Assembly (NCBI GenBank): GCA_014190575.1
Contig: BJGQ01000033.1
Coordinates: 2,427-36,458, forward strand
Source: Bacteroidota bacterium
Lineage (GTDB): Bacteria > Bacteroidota > Bacteroidia > Chitinophagales > UBA10324
DNA length: 34,032 bases
Reading direction: 5' to 3'
Translations under genes and position numbers: made by a program
The notes under the pieces: model-generated
What the model saw: the letters and a program-made list of their open reading frames with translations, nothing else
Database searches by the model: none
What the model was told of the DNA's origin: nothing
Shown here: positions 8,623 to 17,051 of the stretch, piece after piece
Layout of the letters: each line of letters begins with the position of its first letter
How positions within the stretch are numbered: position 1 is the first letter of the stretch

Positions 8623-10080
8623 ATGATTATGAAAAGAACAGGAATTAAAATGTATTTAACCTTTTTGGTTTTATTAATTTCATATAAAAGTGAGTCACAA
8701 ACTTTAACTGATAGTTTAATTTCATATTATCCTTTCAATGGAAATGCGAATGATATAACAGGAAATGGAAACAACGGAATTGTAAGCGGTGCAGTTCTAA
8801 CAGCAGATAGATTTGGAAACCCTTCATCGGCTTACAGTTTCAATGGAACATCTGATTATATTTCTTATGCAGTTGGAACAGGATTTAAACCTGAATCATT
8901 TCCAATAAGTTTTTCTGCGTGGATAAAATCAAACTGCTCTGTTGCTGATGATCGAAATATTTTCAGGAATGACAATTCAATTGATACATATAGCGGTGTT
9001 ATGCTATTGATTGGAACAGGATTAGGCGGCGTTCCAATACTTAGTTATGGCAATTGCGGATCTACAAGTTCTTGTTGCCGAAGATCTAAAGCAGGACAAA
9101 CAAATGTGAATGATAATCAATGGCATTTTATTGCAGGAGTTTTCAGAGGTCCAACTGATATGGATATATGGGTTGATTGCAATTATGATGGAGGGACTTA
9201 TAGCGGCAATGGGGGAAGTCTTTGCTACACAAATTCAAATGGAGGATCAAGTTTATACGATGTAGTATCTGGTACTTCTTATTACAAAGGCGCAATTGAT
9301 GACATCCGATTCTACCACCGCGAGTTAACGCAAACTGATTTGCAAGCGCTGTATTACTATCCAACTCCTTATGGAAATTCTCCGGCTACTGTTGACCTTG
9401 GAAATGATTCTACCTTTTGCAACGGCGCTACGATCACTTTAAATCCTGCAACAACCGGAACTGTTCAAAGTTATTTGTGGTCGACCGGTGCAACTACTTC
9501 AACAATCAATGTGAATCAATCTGGAAATTACTGGCTGCAATTATTTGATGGATGCGGTTTAACTTCCGACACTGTTGAAGTTCAACTTCAAACTATTCAA
9601 CCAATTGATTTAGGGAACGATACTGTTTTGTGCAAAGACCAGTATTTAATTTTAGATGATGGAAGTGCGTACGATTCTTATTTGTGGTCGAATGGTGCAA
9701 CCACTCAAAACATAATTGTCAACGCAACAGGATTTTATAGCTCAACAGTAACGGCTAACGGATGCATTTCTTCAGATACTATTCATGCTTCATTTGTTGT
9801 GTGTGAAGGAATTTATTCAATCACAAATAAAACAGTTCATGCAAATTTTGATGAGAATAGCAATTGTATAAATATCTGGTGCGATGAAATTTTTTCATCA
9901 GAAAATAATCAACTAATACTTTTTGATGCTGTTGGAAAAAAAATTATTGAATCAGATTTTATGATAGAAAAAAACAGAGCAAAAATTTATTTAGAGAAGA
10001 GATTAATATCAGGATTTTATATTGCATCCATTAAAACACAAAGTTCAATTTTAAATTTACCAATAGTTATTTCACACTAA
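8623..10080 (+). CDS. Secreted LamG-domain protein with T9SS C-terminal sorting domain
   Basis: The 485-residue protein has a signal peptide (hydrophobic MYLTFLVLLISYK, cleavage near ESQT), a LamG/concanavalin-like domain at about 28-245 (SYYPFNGNANDITGNGNNG, later GAIDDIRFYHRELT), two similar Ig-like repeats at about 258-322 and 327-389 (LGNDSTFC and LGNDTVLC; SYLWSTGATT and SYLWSNGATT), and a C-terminal type A sorting domain from about 400 (LILFDAVGKKIIE, later LISGFYIASIK). It should be exported by Sec, carried across the outer membrane by the type IX system and anchored or released. LamG domains commonly bind carbohydrate. It lies between two methyltransferase genes inside a glycan locus, which is an unusual place for a cargo gene. 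A second ATG six bases downstream (8629) is an equally possible start. Confidence 0.87.
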   Translation: MIMKRTGIKMYLTFLVLLISYKSESQTLTDSLISYYPFNGNANDITGNGNNGIVSGAVLTADRFGNPSSAYSFNGTSDYISYAVGTGFKPESFPISFSAWIKSNCSVADDRNIFRNDNSIDTYSGVMLLIGTGLGGVPILSYGNCGSTSSCCRRSKAGQTNVNDNQWHFIAGVFRGPTDMDIWVDCNYDGGTYSGNGGSLCYTNSNGGSSLYDVVSGTSYYKGAIDDIRFYHRELTQTDLQALYYYPTPYGNSPATVDLGNDSTFCNGATITLNPATTGTVQSYLWSTGATTSTINVNQSGNYWLQLFDGCGLTSDTVEVQLQTIQPIDLGNDTVLCKDQYLILDDGSAYDSYLWSNGATTQNIIVNATGFYSSTVTANGCISSDTIHASFVVCEGIYSITNKTVHANFDENSNCINIWCDEIFSSENNQLILFDAVGKKIIESDFMIEKNRAKIYLEKRLISGFYIASIKTQSSILNLPIVISH

Positions 10081-10083
10081 TTC

Positions 10084-10779
10084 ATGAGTGCTCTAAAAAG
10101 AATTGTAAAAAAAATCCCCATTCTCGGTTCTGTGACTGTTTCTGCAATTGATTTTTTGAAAGGAAGAAAATTCAAAGGATCTGCGCAATACTGGGAGGAG
10201 CGATATGCAGCCGGTGGGAATTCAGGCTCCGGTTCATACAATAAGTTAGCTGAATACAAAGCTGAAGTGTTAAATCGGTTTGTGAAAGAAAATAATATTC
10301 AAAAGGTAATGGAGTTTGGTTGTGGCGATGGCAATCAACTTTCGTTAGCGCAGTATCCGCAATACATTGGTTTAGATGTTTCGCCAACTGCTATTCAGTT
10401 GTGTATGAATAAATTTCAGTCTGATAAAACAAAAAGTTTCTATTTGTATCAATCACTCGCATTTAACGACAATCAAAAAATATTTCAAGCCGATTTAACT
10501 TTATCGCTCGATGTGCTTTATCATTTAATTGAAGAGGAAATTTTTAATGCTTACCTGACTCATCTCTTTTCTGCTTCAACAAAATATGTAATTATTTATG
10601 CCGGCGATTTTGAAAAGGGGCAGAATTTTCATGAGAAGGATCGCAAGTTCACCACCCGCGTTGAAAGGAATTTTCCCCAATGGAAACTGATCAATAAAAT
10701 TGAAAATCCATTTCGAAATGCAGCTAACCTGGAAGATAAATCAAAGGCTGATTTTTATTTTTATCAGAAACAGGGATAA
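10084..10779 (+). CDS. Class I SAM-dependent methyltransferase
   Basis: The 231-residue protein has the Rossmann methyltransferase motifs: motif I VMEFGCGDGNQLSLA (about 77-91), motif II YIGLDVSPTAIQLC, and LTLSLDVLYHLIEE near 140. The N-terminal 60 residues (SAQYWEERYAAGGNSGSGSY) are typical of small methyltransferases in LPS or exopolysaccharide clusters, in which YWexRYxxGGnSGxGSYg precedes the motif I domain. The substrate is not visible. The start lies only 3 bases after the stop of the LamG cargo gene, indicating translational coupling or at least co-transcription with it and with the FkbM gene. Confidence 0.87.
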   Translation: MSALKRIVKKIPILGSVTVSAIDFLKGRKFKGSAQYWEERYAAGGNSGSGSYNKLAEYKAEVLNRFVKENNIQKVMEFGCGDGNQLSLAQYPQYIGLDVSPTAIQLCMNKFQSDKTKSFYLYQSLAFNDNQKIFQADLTLSLDVLYHLIEEEIFNAYLTHLFSASTKYVIIYAGDFEKGQNFHEKDRKFTTRVERNFPQWKLINKIENPFRNAANLEDKSKADFYFYQKQG

Positions 10780-10784
10780 TTAAG

Positions 10785-10824
10785 ATTTGCAATTATTAAA
10801 AAGTTGTCAAATCTGATTGCAAAT
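10785..10824. terminator. Weak convergent terminator candidate
   Basis: ATTTGCAAT (10785-10793) and ATTGCAAAT (10816-10824) form a 9-bp perfect stem with a 22-base loop in the 45-base gap between two convergent genes. The long loop makes it a weak candidate. Confidence 0.3.
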
Positions 10825-12138
10825 TCATTTTACAATTCTATCCAGCACTTCTGCCAATTGTTTTGTTAAACTTTTACGGGAGAACAAATCAATATTTCCA
10901 ATTGAGGCTTTCAATGTTCCTAGTTTGTATTGGTTATATAAATCTTGAATAACTGTTTTCATTTTTTCAGTTTCATCAAAGCCCACCATGTAACCTGTTT
11001 GTGCTTCATTTAACACACGCGCTGCATCACCATCGTAAGGTCCGATGCAAACAATGGGGCGACCACTCGCGAGGTATTCAAAAACTTTTCCGGTAATAAT
11101 TCCTTTGGCTGTTGGAGTTCGGTTTACCATAAGCAATAACACTTGTGATGAAGCTTGTGTTTTTATTACATCATTGTGTTGCAGGTAACTCACGAAATTG
11201 GTATAGGGTATTAAGCCCCTTTCGTCCAATGAATTTTTCACATTCAAATCAACTTTACCAACGAGTTTTATTTCCAAATCATTTTTCAGTTCCGGAATTT
11301 CAATCAGTAAATCTTTCAGCGCACTCCATAACTCCGGAGCGTTGCGCGCACGAACCATTGTGCCAATGTGAGCGATGGAAAATTTTTTATCAAGTTTTAC
11401 AGACCCTGGTTCAATTGAATCCTCACCATCAAATCCATTGGTTATTACATCGTAATTTCTGTTTACCAATTTTTTCATCTCCTCTCCCATCGTATATCCT
11501 ATAACGGTAACTGCATTTGCTTCTCGCAACACTTCGGCTTCCATCTGATGGTGTTTTGCATCAGCTCGTTTGGTCAATTTAAGTTCATGATAAAAATCTA
11601 TGCTCGTCCACGGGTCGCGGAAATCTGCAAGCCATGGAATATTTAATTTGCGATGCAACTGTAATGCAATGCGATGCACTGAATGTGGTGGCCCGGTAGA
11701 AATAATAGCATCCACTTTATTTTCTTTCAAATATTTCTCCAAATAACTGACAGAAGGTTTTATCCAGAACATTCGCGCATCCGGAATAAAAAAGTTCCCG
11801 CGAATCCATACCGAAATATTTTCGGCCCATGTGTTTTTCTTTTTCTCGGTGAAGAATGCGGGGTTCATTTTTTCACTCTGCTTTTGCCCTACAAAAAATT
11901 TATAAAATGAATAAGGCTCTCGAATTTTTGTTCTGATGACTTCTAATTTTTCAGGAACATCTTTTTCCATTGATGCATCTAACACCGGATATTCCGCATC
12001 TTTCGCAGTGTAAATAATAGGTTCCCACCCGAAGGCGCGCAAATATTTTACGAACTTCATAAACCGTTGCACACCGCTTCCACCCGCAGGAAACCAGTAG
12101 TAAGTAATGATGAGAACTTTTTTACGCGCAGTATTCAT
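10825..12138 (-). CDS. Glycosyltransferase (GT-B, GT4-like)
   Basis: The 437-residue protein starts KKVLIITYYWFPAGGSGVQR and FMKFVKYL, the typical N-terminus of GT4-like enzymes in Bacteroidota. It also contains DAIISTGPPHSVH and LADFRDPWTS in the acceptor domain and ends with GKVFEYLASGRPIVCIGP, the donor-binding helix region containing the catalytic-domain glutamate. There is no signal peptide. Donor and acceptor are unknown. It follows the YfhO-like gene on the same strand with about 10 bases between them, so the two form an operon that probably works on one surface glycan or glycolipid. Confidence 0.87.
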   Translation of the reverse strand: MNTARKKVLIITYYWFPAGGSGVQRFMKFVKYLRAFGWEPIIYTAKDAEYPVLDASMEKDVPEKLEVIRTKIREPYSFYKFFVGQKQSEKMNPAFFTEKKKNTWAENISVWIRGNFFIPDARMFWIKPSVSYLEKYLKENKVDAIISTGPPHSVHRIALQLHRKLNIPWLADFRDPWTSIDFYHELKLTKRADAKHHQMEAEVLREANAVTVIGYTMGEEMKKLVNRNYDVITNGFDGEDSIEPGSVKLDKKFSIAHIGTMVRARNAPELWSALKDLLIEIPELKNDLEIKLVGKVDLNVKNSLDERGLIPYTNFVSYLQHNDVIKTQASSQVLLLMVNRTPTAKGIITGKVFEYLASGRPIVCIGPYDGDAARVLNEAQTGYMVGFDETEKMKTVIQDLYNQYKLGTLKASIGNIDLFSRKSLTKQLAEVLDRIVK

Positions 12139-12147
12139 GTATCAGTT

Positions 12148-14886
12148 TCATGAACGCTCCTTTCTCCACTTCATTATTTCCATTCCGGTAACTCCGAAAA
12201 ATAAAATCAGGATCAATACACTGCTTGCCATTGCAACTTTTTCCCCTGTGAAATAACTCACAGGTTCAAATTTGAATTCTATTTTATGGTCGCCGGCCGG
12301 AAGTTTCATTCCGCGCAAAACATAATTGCAACGGAAGTAATCAGCAGGTTTTCCATCCACAAAAGCATCCCATCCTTCAGCATAATAAATTTCAGAGAAA
12401 ACAACCAATCCTTCTGCCGATGAATGTGATTGATACATCAAATCATTTGGTTGATACGAAGTGAGTTTTATGTTTCTGGTGGAATCAATTGATGGATCAA
12501 ATCCTTTCAGTTGTTCTTCAAATCGTTTGTCAACTATTGCATTTGCACGGGGAGAAAATGAATAAACGAATTGCGTAGTAAAAACCGATGCGGTTTTAGA
12601 AACCGCGTCGGTTTGCGTTACATATTTTTCCTGCTCATTGGTTTCTTTGTTAATGCGCGAACCGATTCCGAAAGTGTCAACGATTCCACTACTGAACGCA
12701 AATGATGATGGGTCAAACTTCGCATCACCAATTACAATGTTATCGTGATTGCCAACTAAAACTTTACTGGTTGGTTTTCCATTTACTGTGAAACTGCTTC
12801 CATCTAATATTTGCATTTCATACATTTTACCAATACGATTCAATTCTTCATCTGCATTCGCAACTACCATTGCTGAATCAACAAACCATGCATTGCCCAA
12901 TGCCTCGGGATTGTATTGTGCTTTTTCTGTTTTGTCTTTTCCCTGAGCGAAAATAAAATATCGGGTGTTCAACATATCGAGCACTGCTGTGTTTTGTTTG
13001 CTGATGTGATTTTCAATTAACTCCTGATAACGACGAAGTTTCGCCGCGTGATAACCACCAACTGATTTATGAAAATACGATGTACGCGATTCATTAAAAG
13101 TATTACTCGCTGTGTTCAGCACACGATAATCAAGTGACTGGTCTTGCAAAATCTGAAGGTCGGCTTGCGATGGTTGATAATAATTATCGTAATCACTCTT
13201 CGAAACAAAGTTGTCATCTTTCAAATATCTTTTTCCAACTGTGAACATATCAACGAAAACAAAAAGCGCCAATGCAGAAACAGTTAATGTGTTGCTCAAT
13301 CTGTTTTTTAAGTACAACCAAATTGCCCCACCTGATAATAAAATAAAAATTAAAGAGCGAATAGAATCCATGCGCATTAGTGAACCGCGGTCTTCCGTTA
13401 TTGCCTTCACTAACCAATCAGGATAACGGGAATCCTCACCCCCTTTAAAATCAAAAAACGATGGCCCCACCAATGCAAAGAGTAAACAAATTCCTCCAAC
13501 CAAATAAAATGTCAACATTAATTTTTTGATAACAACTTCTGTTTCATACTTGCGACGAAGAATTGCATCAAGTGTAACAAATGCAAGCAGCGGAATACAA
13601 AATTGCGGTATCACTGCAATCATTGTTACCGTTCTGAATTTATTATATACCGGAAAATACTGAAAGAACAAATGGGAAATGAACATGAAGTTGTGCCCCC
13701 ACGAAAGCATAACGCCCAGTGCACTTATACTAAACAACCACCACTTCATTCTATCCTGCAACAAAAACATTCCGAGAACAAAAAGAAAAATACAGATTGC
13801 TCCGATGTAAACCGGACCTGATGTGAATGGTTGGTCGCCCCAATACAAAGGCATTTGTTTTAAATAATCTTTTAATTGCTCGCTACCCACGCCTTGCGCC
13901 TGCATTGCTTTTGCTGTGGCGCTGGTTTCGCTTAACGGAGCACCTGAAGAACCTCCGTAAAAATTCGGAATCAACATGGTGAGCGATTCCATTTTTCCAA
14001 AACTCCATTGAAAAGCATAGTCTTCATCCAATCCACCTTTTGATTGTGTGTTGCTCGATAGTTCTGATTTTCCTCGAATGGTTTCATTTCCATATTCCTG
14101 AGTACTCCATAACATCGATAGATTTGAAAGCACACCAAACACCGCCGCAATCACTAAAACTCCAACTGCTTTTAAAAAATGATTCCAATCTTTTTTCAAT
14201 ACAGTATTTACAAATTCAGTAATACCCAAAGCAAGAAGAATAAAAAATAAATAGTAAGCGATTTGCAAGTGATTCGATTTTACTTCTAATGAAACAGCAA
14301 GCGCAGTGATTACACCTCCGAGTAAATATTTTTTCTTTCTGAAAACAAAAAGCACTCCTGCAATTACCAACGGCATGTAACCGATTGCACCTAATTCAGA
14401 ATTGTGACCAGCATCAATTAAAATTAAATTGAAAGTGGAAAGACCAAATGCAATGGCTCCTGCTATACTCAGCCACGGAGAAATATCTAATGTGAGCAGC
14501 AACAAAAAGAATCCGACAAAGGCAATGAAAATTAATTGTGACGGATGCGGAAATCCCAATGTTAAAATTTTATCAATGTATCGTGCAAGGTTGCCATTAT
14601 ACACTGTCGAAATCTGAAAGGCAGGCATGCCACCAAACATACTGTTGGTCCAGAGCGCTTCCTTGCCATTTGCCTTTCGGTAATCAGATAATTCCTTGCT
14701 CGCTCCTTTTCCCTGAACAATATCACCTTGTTGAATTGCTTTTCCATCAATCAGCATTGGGCTGAAATAAAGAAAAGTGATGACCGCAAAAATTACAATG
14801 GCAGTTACAATCGGAAGCCAGTTAATTTTTGCTGATGCGGTTTCTGCGCTTGCGACAGAATTGGTTTTTTGATTTTTCATTTGCAT
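12148..14886 (-). CDS. YfhO-family multi-spanning membrane protein
   Basis: The protein has about 912 residues from the ATG chosen here. A first membrane helix (WLPIVTAIVIFAVITFLYF) is followed by an extracytoplasmic loop with QQGDIVQGKGASKELSDYR, about 10-12 further helices, a periplasmic soluble domain in the last 350 residues and a final helix (VLILILFFGVTGMEIM). This is the layout of the YfhO family, GT-C-like proteins linked to polymer glycosylation. Downstream on the same strand is the GT4-like gene. The frame is also open from an ATG at 14931, but the candidate promoter at 14906-14935 lies inside that extension, so I prefer the start MQMKNQ at 14886. A palindromic repeat is embedded in the frame at 12584-12612, encoding residues around TDAVSKTAS in the periplasmic domain. 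Confidence 0.85.
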   Translation of the reverse strand: MQMKNQKTNSVASAETASAKINWLPIVTAIVIFAVITFLYFSPMLIDGKAIQQGDIVQGKGASKELSDYRKANGKEALWTNSMFGGMPAFQISTVYNGNLARYIDKILTLGFPHPSQLIFIAFVGFFLLLLTLDISPWLSIAGAIAFGLSTFNLILIDAGHNSELGAIGYMPLVIAGVLFVFRKKKYLLGGVITALAVSLEVKSNHLQIAYYLFFILLALGITEFVNTVLKKDWNHFLKAVGVLVIAAVFGVLSNLSMLWSTQEYGNETIRGKSELSSNTQSKGGLDEDYAFQWSFGKMESLTMLIPNFYGGSSGAPLSETSATAKAMQAQGVGSEQLKDYLKQMPLYWGDQPFTSGPVYIGAICIFLFVLGMFLLQDRMKWWLFSISALGVMLSWGHNFMFISHLFFQYFPVYNKFRTVTMIAVIPQFCIPLLAFVTLDAILRRKYETEVVIKKLMLTFYLVGGICLLFALVGPSFFDFKGGEDSRYPDWLVKAITEDRGSLMRMDSIRSLIFILLSGGAIWLYLKNRLSNTLTVSALALFVFVDMFTVGKRYLKDDNFVSKSDYDNYYQPSQADLQILQDQSLDYRVLNTASNTFNESRTSYFHKSVGGYHAAKLRRYQELIENHISKQNTAVLDMLNTRYFIFAQGKDKTEKAQYNPEALGNAWFVDSAMVVANADEELNRIGKMYEMQILDGSSFTVNGKPTSKVLVGNHDNIVIGDAKFDPSSFAFSSGIVDTFGIGSRINKETNEQEKYVTQTDAVSKTASVFTTQFVYSFSPRANAIVDKRFEEQLKGFDPSIDSTRNIKLTSYQPNDLMYQSHSSAEGLVVFSEIYYAEGWDAFVDGKPADYFRCNYVLRGMKLPAGDHKIEFKFEPVSYFTGEKVAMASSVLILILFFGVTGMEIMKWRKERS
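12584..12612. repeat. Palindromic repeat inside the YfhO frame
   Basis: ACCGATGCGGTTT (12584-12596) and AAACCGCGTCGGT (12600-12612) form a 13-bp stem with one mismatch. The core matches the intergenic palindrome at 32484-32510 at all but about four of 27 positions. In the minus-strand frame it encodes part of the soluble domain, without a stop. Confidence 0.75.
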
Positions 14887-14905
14887 GGAATAAAAACTCC
14901 GCGTG

Positions 14906-14935
14906 CAAAATAGATAGATGAAATGAATCACACAA
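14906..14935 (-). promoter_or_regulatory. Candidate promoter of the YfhO operon
   Basis: On the minus strand a TTG (complement of 14933-14935) is followed after 19 bases by CTATTTTG (complement of 14906-14913), a partial match to the Bacteroidota -33/-7 consensus that keeps the TTTG half. Initiation would fall about ten bases before the ATG at 14886, which supports that start. Confidence 0.4.
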
Positions 14936-14948
14936 TTGTATTTGTATG

Positions 14949-14977
14949 TTGGTATTTGTTTAGAATGAATATTTTTG
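14949..14977 (+). promoter_or_regulatory. Promoter of the threonine dehydrogenase gene
   Basis: TTG (14949-14951), an 18-base spacer and TATTTTTG (14970-14977) match TTG-N(17-23)-TAnnTTTG exactly. Initiation near 14984 would give a leader of about 16 bases before the ATG at 15000. It is arranged back to back with the candidate promoter of the YfhO operon. Confidence 0.6.
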
Positions 14978-14999
14978 TTTCACCAACCCAAAACCAAAA

Positions 15000-15956
15000 A
15001 TGAATTCAAGCGACACGGTACTCGTAATAGGTGCATGCGGACAAATAGGTTCTGAACTCACACTCGCACTTCGTCAGATATATAAAAATGTTATTGCTAC
15101 TGATTTAAAAGAACCGGAAGGGGAATTAAAAGAGAGCGGACAATTTGAGCGGCTCGATGTGCTGAACAGAAATCAGTTAGCTGAGGTGATTCAGAAAAAT
15201 AATGTTACACAGGTGTATCACCTTGCTGCAATTCTTTCTGCCACTGGCGAAAAAAATCCTGAGCTTGCATGGAGAGTAAATATGAAAGGACTCCGCAATG
15301 TATTGGATGTTGCTTCCGAAGTTGGAATTAAAAAATTATTCTGGCCAAGTACGATAGCGGTTTTCGGTCCTACTACGCCAATGAAAAACACTCCACAGTG
15401 GACGGTGATGGAACCGAATACCATTTACGGAATCAGTAAACAGGCTGGTGAGCGCTGGTGCGATTATTACTGGCAGAAAAAAAATCTGGATGTGCGCAGT
15501 GTTCGTTATCCGGGTTTAATCAGTTACAAAACTCCGGGTGGCGGCGGCACGACTGATTATGCGATTGATATTTATTTCGAAGCGAAGAAGAAAGGAAAGT
15601 ACACTAGTTTTCTTGCTGCTGAAACCCGATTGCCAATGATGTACATGCCGGATGCAATTCGAGGAACCATCGAGTTGATGGAGGCACCGATTGAAAAAAT
15701 AAAAGTGCGCAGTTCCTATAATATTTCTTCGATGAGTTTTAATCCGAAAGAAGTTGCTGAGAGTATTATAAAAGTGATTCCTGAGTTTGAAATTTCTTAT
15801 GCGCCTGATTTCCGTCAGAAAATTGCTGAGAGCTGGCCTGAAAGTATTGATGACTCAGTCGCAAGAAAAGATTGGGGATGGAAACACAATTTCGATTTGG
15901 ATGCAATGACCAAGGATATGCTGGAGCATGTGCCCGGTGGCATTGCTGTTCTTTAG
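15000..15956 (+). CDS. L-threonine 3-dehydrogenase, SDR (GalE-like) type
   Basis: The 318-residue protein is an extended short-chain dehydrogenase: NAD-binding GACGQIG at 11-17, VYHLAAILSA, and a catalytic set S117, Y143 and K147 (YGISK). The segments YPGLISYKTPGGGGTTDYA and RLPMMYMPDAIRGTIELMEA are diagnostic of the GalE-like threonine dehydrogenases, which oxidise L-threonine with NAD+ to 2-amino-3-ketobutyrate and are unrelated to the zinc-dependent Tdh of E. coli. The product is normally cleaved to glycine and acetyl-CoA by 2-amino-3-ketobutyrate CoA ligase, whose gene is not in the window. The gene is cytosolic and monocistronic, with its own consensus promoter. UDP-sugar epimerase is the less likely alternative despite the neighbouring glycan locus. 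Confidence 0.9.
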   Translation: MNSSDTVLVIGACGQIGSELTLALRQIYKNVIATDLKEPEGELKESGQFERLDVLNRNQLAEVIQKNNVTQVYHLAAILSATGEKNPELAWRVNMKGLRNVLDVASEVGIKKLFWPSTIAVFGPTTPMKNTPQWTVMEPNTIYGISKQAGERWCDYYWQKKNLDVRSVRYPGLISYKTPGGGGTTDYAIDIYFEAKKKGKYTSFLAAETRLPMMYMPDAIRGTIELMEAPIEKIKVRSSYNISSMSFNPKEVAESIIKVIPEFEISYAPDFRQKIAESWPESIDDSVARKDWGWKHNFDLDAMTKDMLEHVPGGIAVL

Positions 15957-16039
15957 TGGAATCATTCATATGTTCATTCGGATTTATGAATTTACGATAC
16001 ATAATTCACTAATGATTTAAATAAACCGTAACATATTGT

Positions 16040-16894
16040 ATGGAAGAAAAAAACACATCAGAAAATGATATCAATATTTCAACTTCTGAAAAAAATGCAG
16101 AAATAATTGAACCCAATTCTTCAAATCCCAAGGAAACTATTATTCAAAATCTAGAAACTGAAAACATGGAAGTGCATCATCATCCTGACCTTCATCATAA
16201 ACCAAAAAAATGGAAAGAATATATTCTTGAGTTCTTAATGATTTTCTTGGCTGTAACAATGGGATTTATTGCCGAAAACATAAGAGAACACATAACAGAA
16301 CAAAAAAATGCGAAAATACTTGCGCAGTCATTACTTGATGATATTAAGCAGGATACTTTATCTCTTCATTCACTCATTGATTTCAGTCAAAAAAAATTAA
16401 GTGCTGCCGATAGCATTCTTTCAATAGTGCATACTCCACGCACAATCTGGAATGCCAAAAGTTTTTATACCTATATAACTCCAATGGTCACATCTATTCC
16501 ATTCAAATCAACTGATGGCACTTATTCCCAAATGAAAACTTCAGGCACATTGCGTTATTTCAAACAATCACTCGTGAATATAATAAATGCTTATGCTGTA
16601 CAATTAAAAAAGACGGAATACAGAGATGAAGTTGAAGATAAAGGAACATGGCTTCTTGGAAATTTGCTTTTCGATTTTATAAATCTGGAAGTCATTACTG
16701 ATATGCGCTTAAATAAACCGGTGACGCATAATATGTTCATCAGAATTAATGATGAAGCATCAACAGATAAATTTATTAACTTAATAGCACTGAACAAAGG
16801 CTTTCGTAATCGTTCATTTCAAGAATACAAAGTGCAGTTGAAATTTGCCGACCAATTAATTGAATCATTAAAAAAGGAATTTAACTTGGATTAG
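16040..16894 (+). CDS. Conserved single-span membrane protein, unknown function
   Basis: The 284-residue protein has an acidic, serine- and asparagine-rich N-terminus (1-45), a histidine-rich patch (EVHHHPDLHHKPKKWKEY, about 44-61) and one membrane helix (ILEFLMIFLAVTMGFIAENI, about 62-81), followed by a helical, charged domain that is probably outside the cytoplasm or forms a coiled coil. The combination of His-rich patch, KxWKEY and LEFLMIFLAVTxGF recurs in uncharacterised Bacteroidota proteins as I remember them, so I regard it as a real conserved family, but I know no function. It follows the threonine dehydrogenase by 83 bases and ends about 150 bases before the FISUMP gene on the other strand. 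Confidence 0.75.
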   Translation: MEEKNTSENDINISTSEKNAEIIEPNSSNPKETIIQNLETENMEVHHHPDLHHKPKKWKEYILEFLMIFLAVTMGFIAENIREHITEQKNAKILAQSLLDDIKQDTLSLHSLIDFSQKKLSAADSILSIVHTPRTIWNAKSFYTYITPMVTSIPFKSTDGTYSQMKTSGTLRYFKQSLVNIINAYAVQLKKTEYRDEVEDKGTWLLGNLLFDFINLEVITDMRLNKPVTHNMFIRINDEASTDKFINLIALNKGFRNRSFQEYKVQLKFADQLIESLKKEFNLD

Positions 16895-16958
16895 TTTAAA
16901 GAAGAACTCACCCTTTTTATTCAGTTGATCGACAAACACAAAATATTAATATCACTGG

Positions 16959-17018
16959 CACATTAAAAATAAATCCAACACCAAAAACATTTTCAATTAT
17001 TAAACTGGAATCTTCTTT
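16959..17018 (-). pseudogene. 60-bp relic of a second OmpR-type regulator gene 3' end
   Basis: Read on the minus strand, these 20 codons encode KEDSSLIIENV followed by FGVGFIFNV. They match the end of the intact response regulator at 18016-18075 (KEDSDLTIENV, same continuation) at 52 of 60 bases, without gaps. Three of the base changes are synonymous; the other five fall in two codons. Similarity stops two to three codons before the intact gene's stop. The relic lies 33 bases beyond the stop of the FISUMP cargo gene, so one whole gene separates it from the intact copy. It has no start and is not expected to be expressed as a protein. Confidence 0.85.
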
Positions 17019-17051
17019 TGGTGTTTTCTGAACTTACTGTACAAATATTTT

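Noticed and set aside
15000-15956. UDP-glucose 4-epimerase of the neighbouring glycan locus
   Set aside because: The PGGGGTTDYA and RLPMMYMPDA segments are specific to SDR-type threonine dehydrogenases, and the gene has its own promoter.
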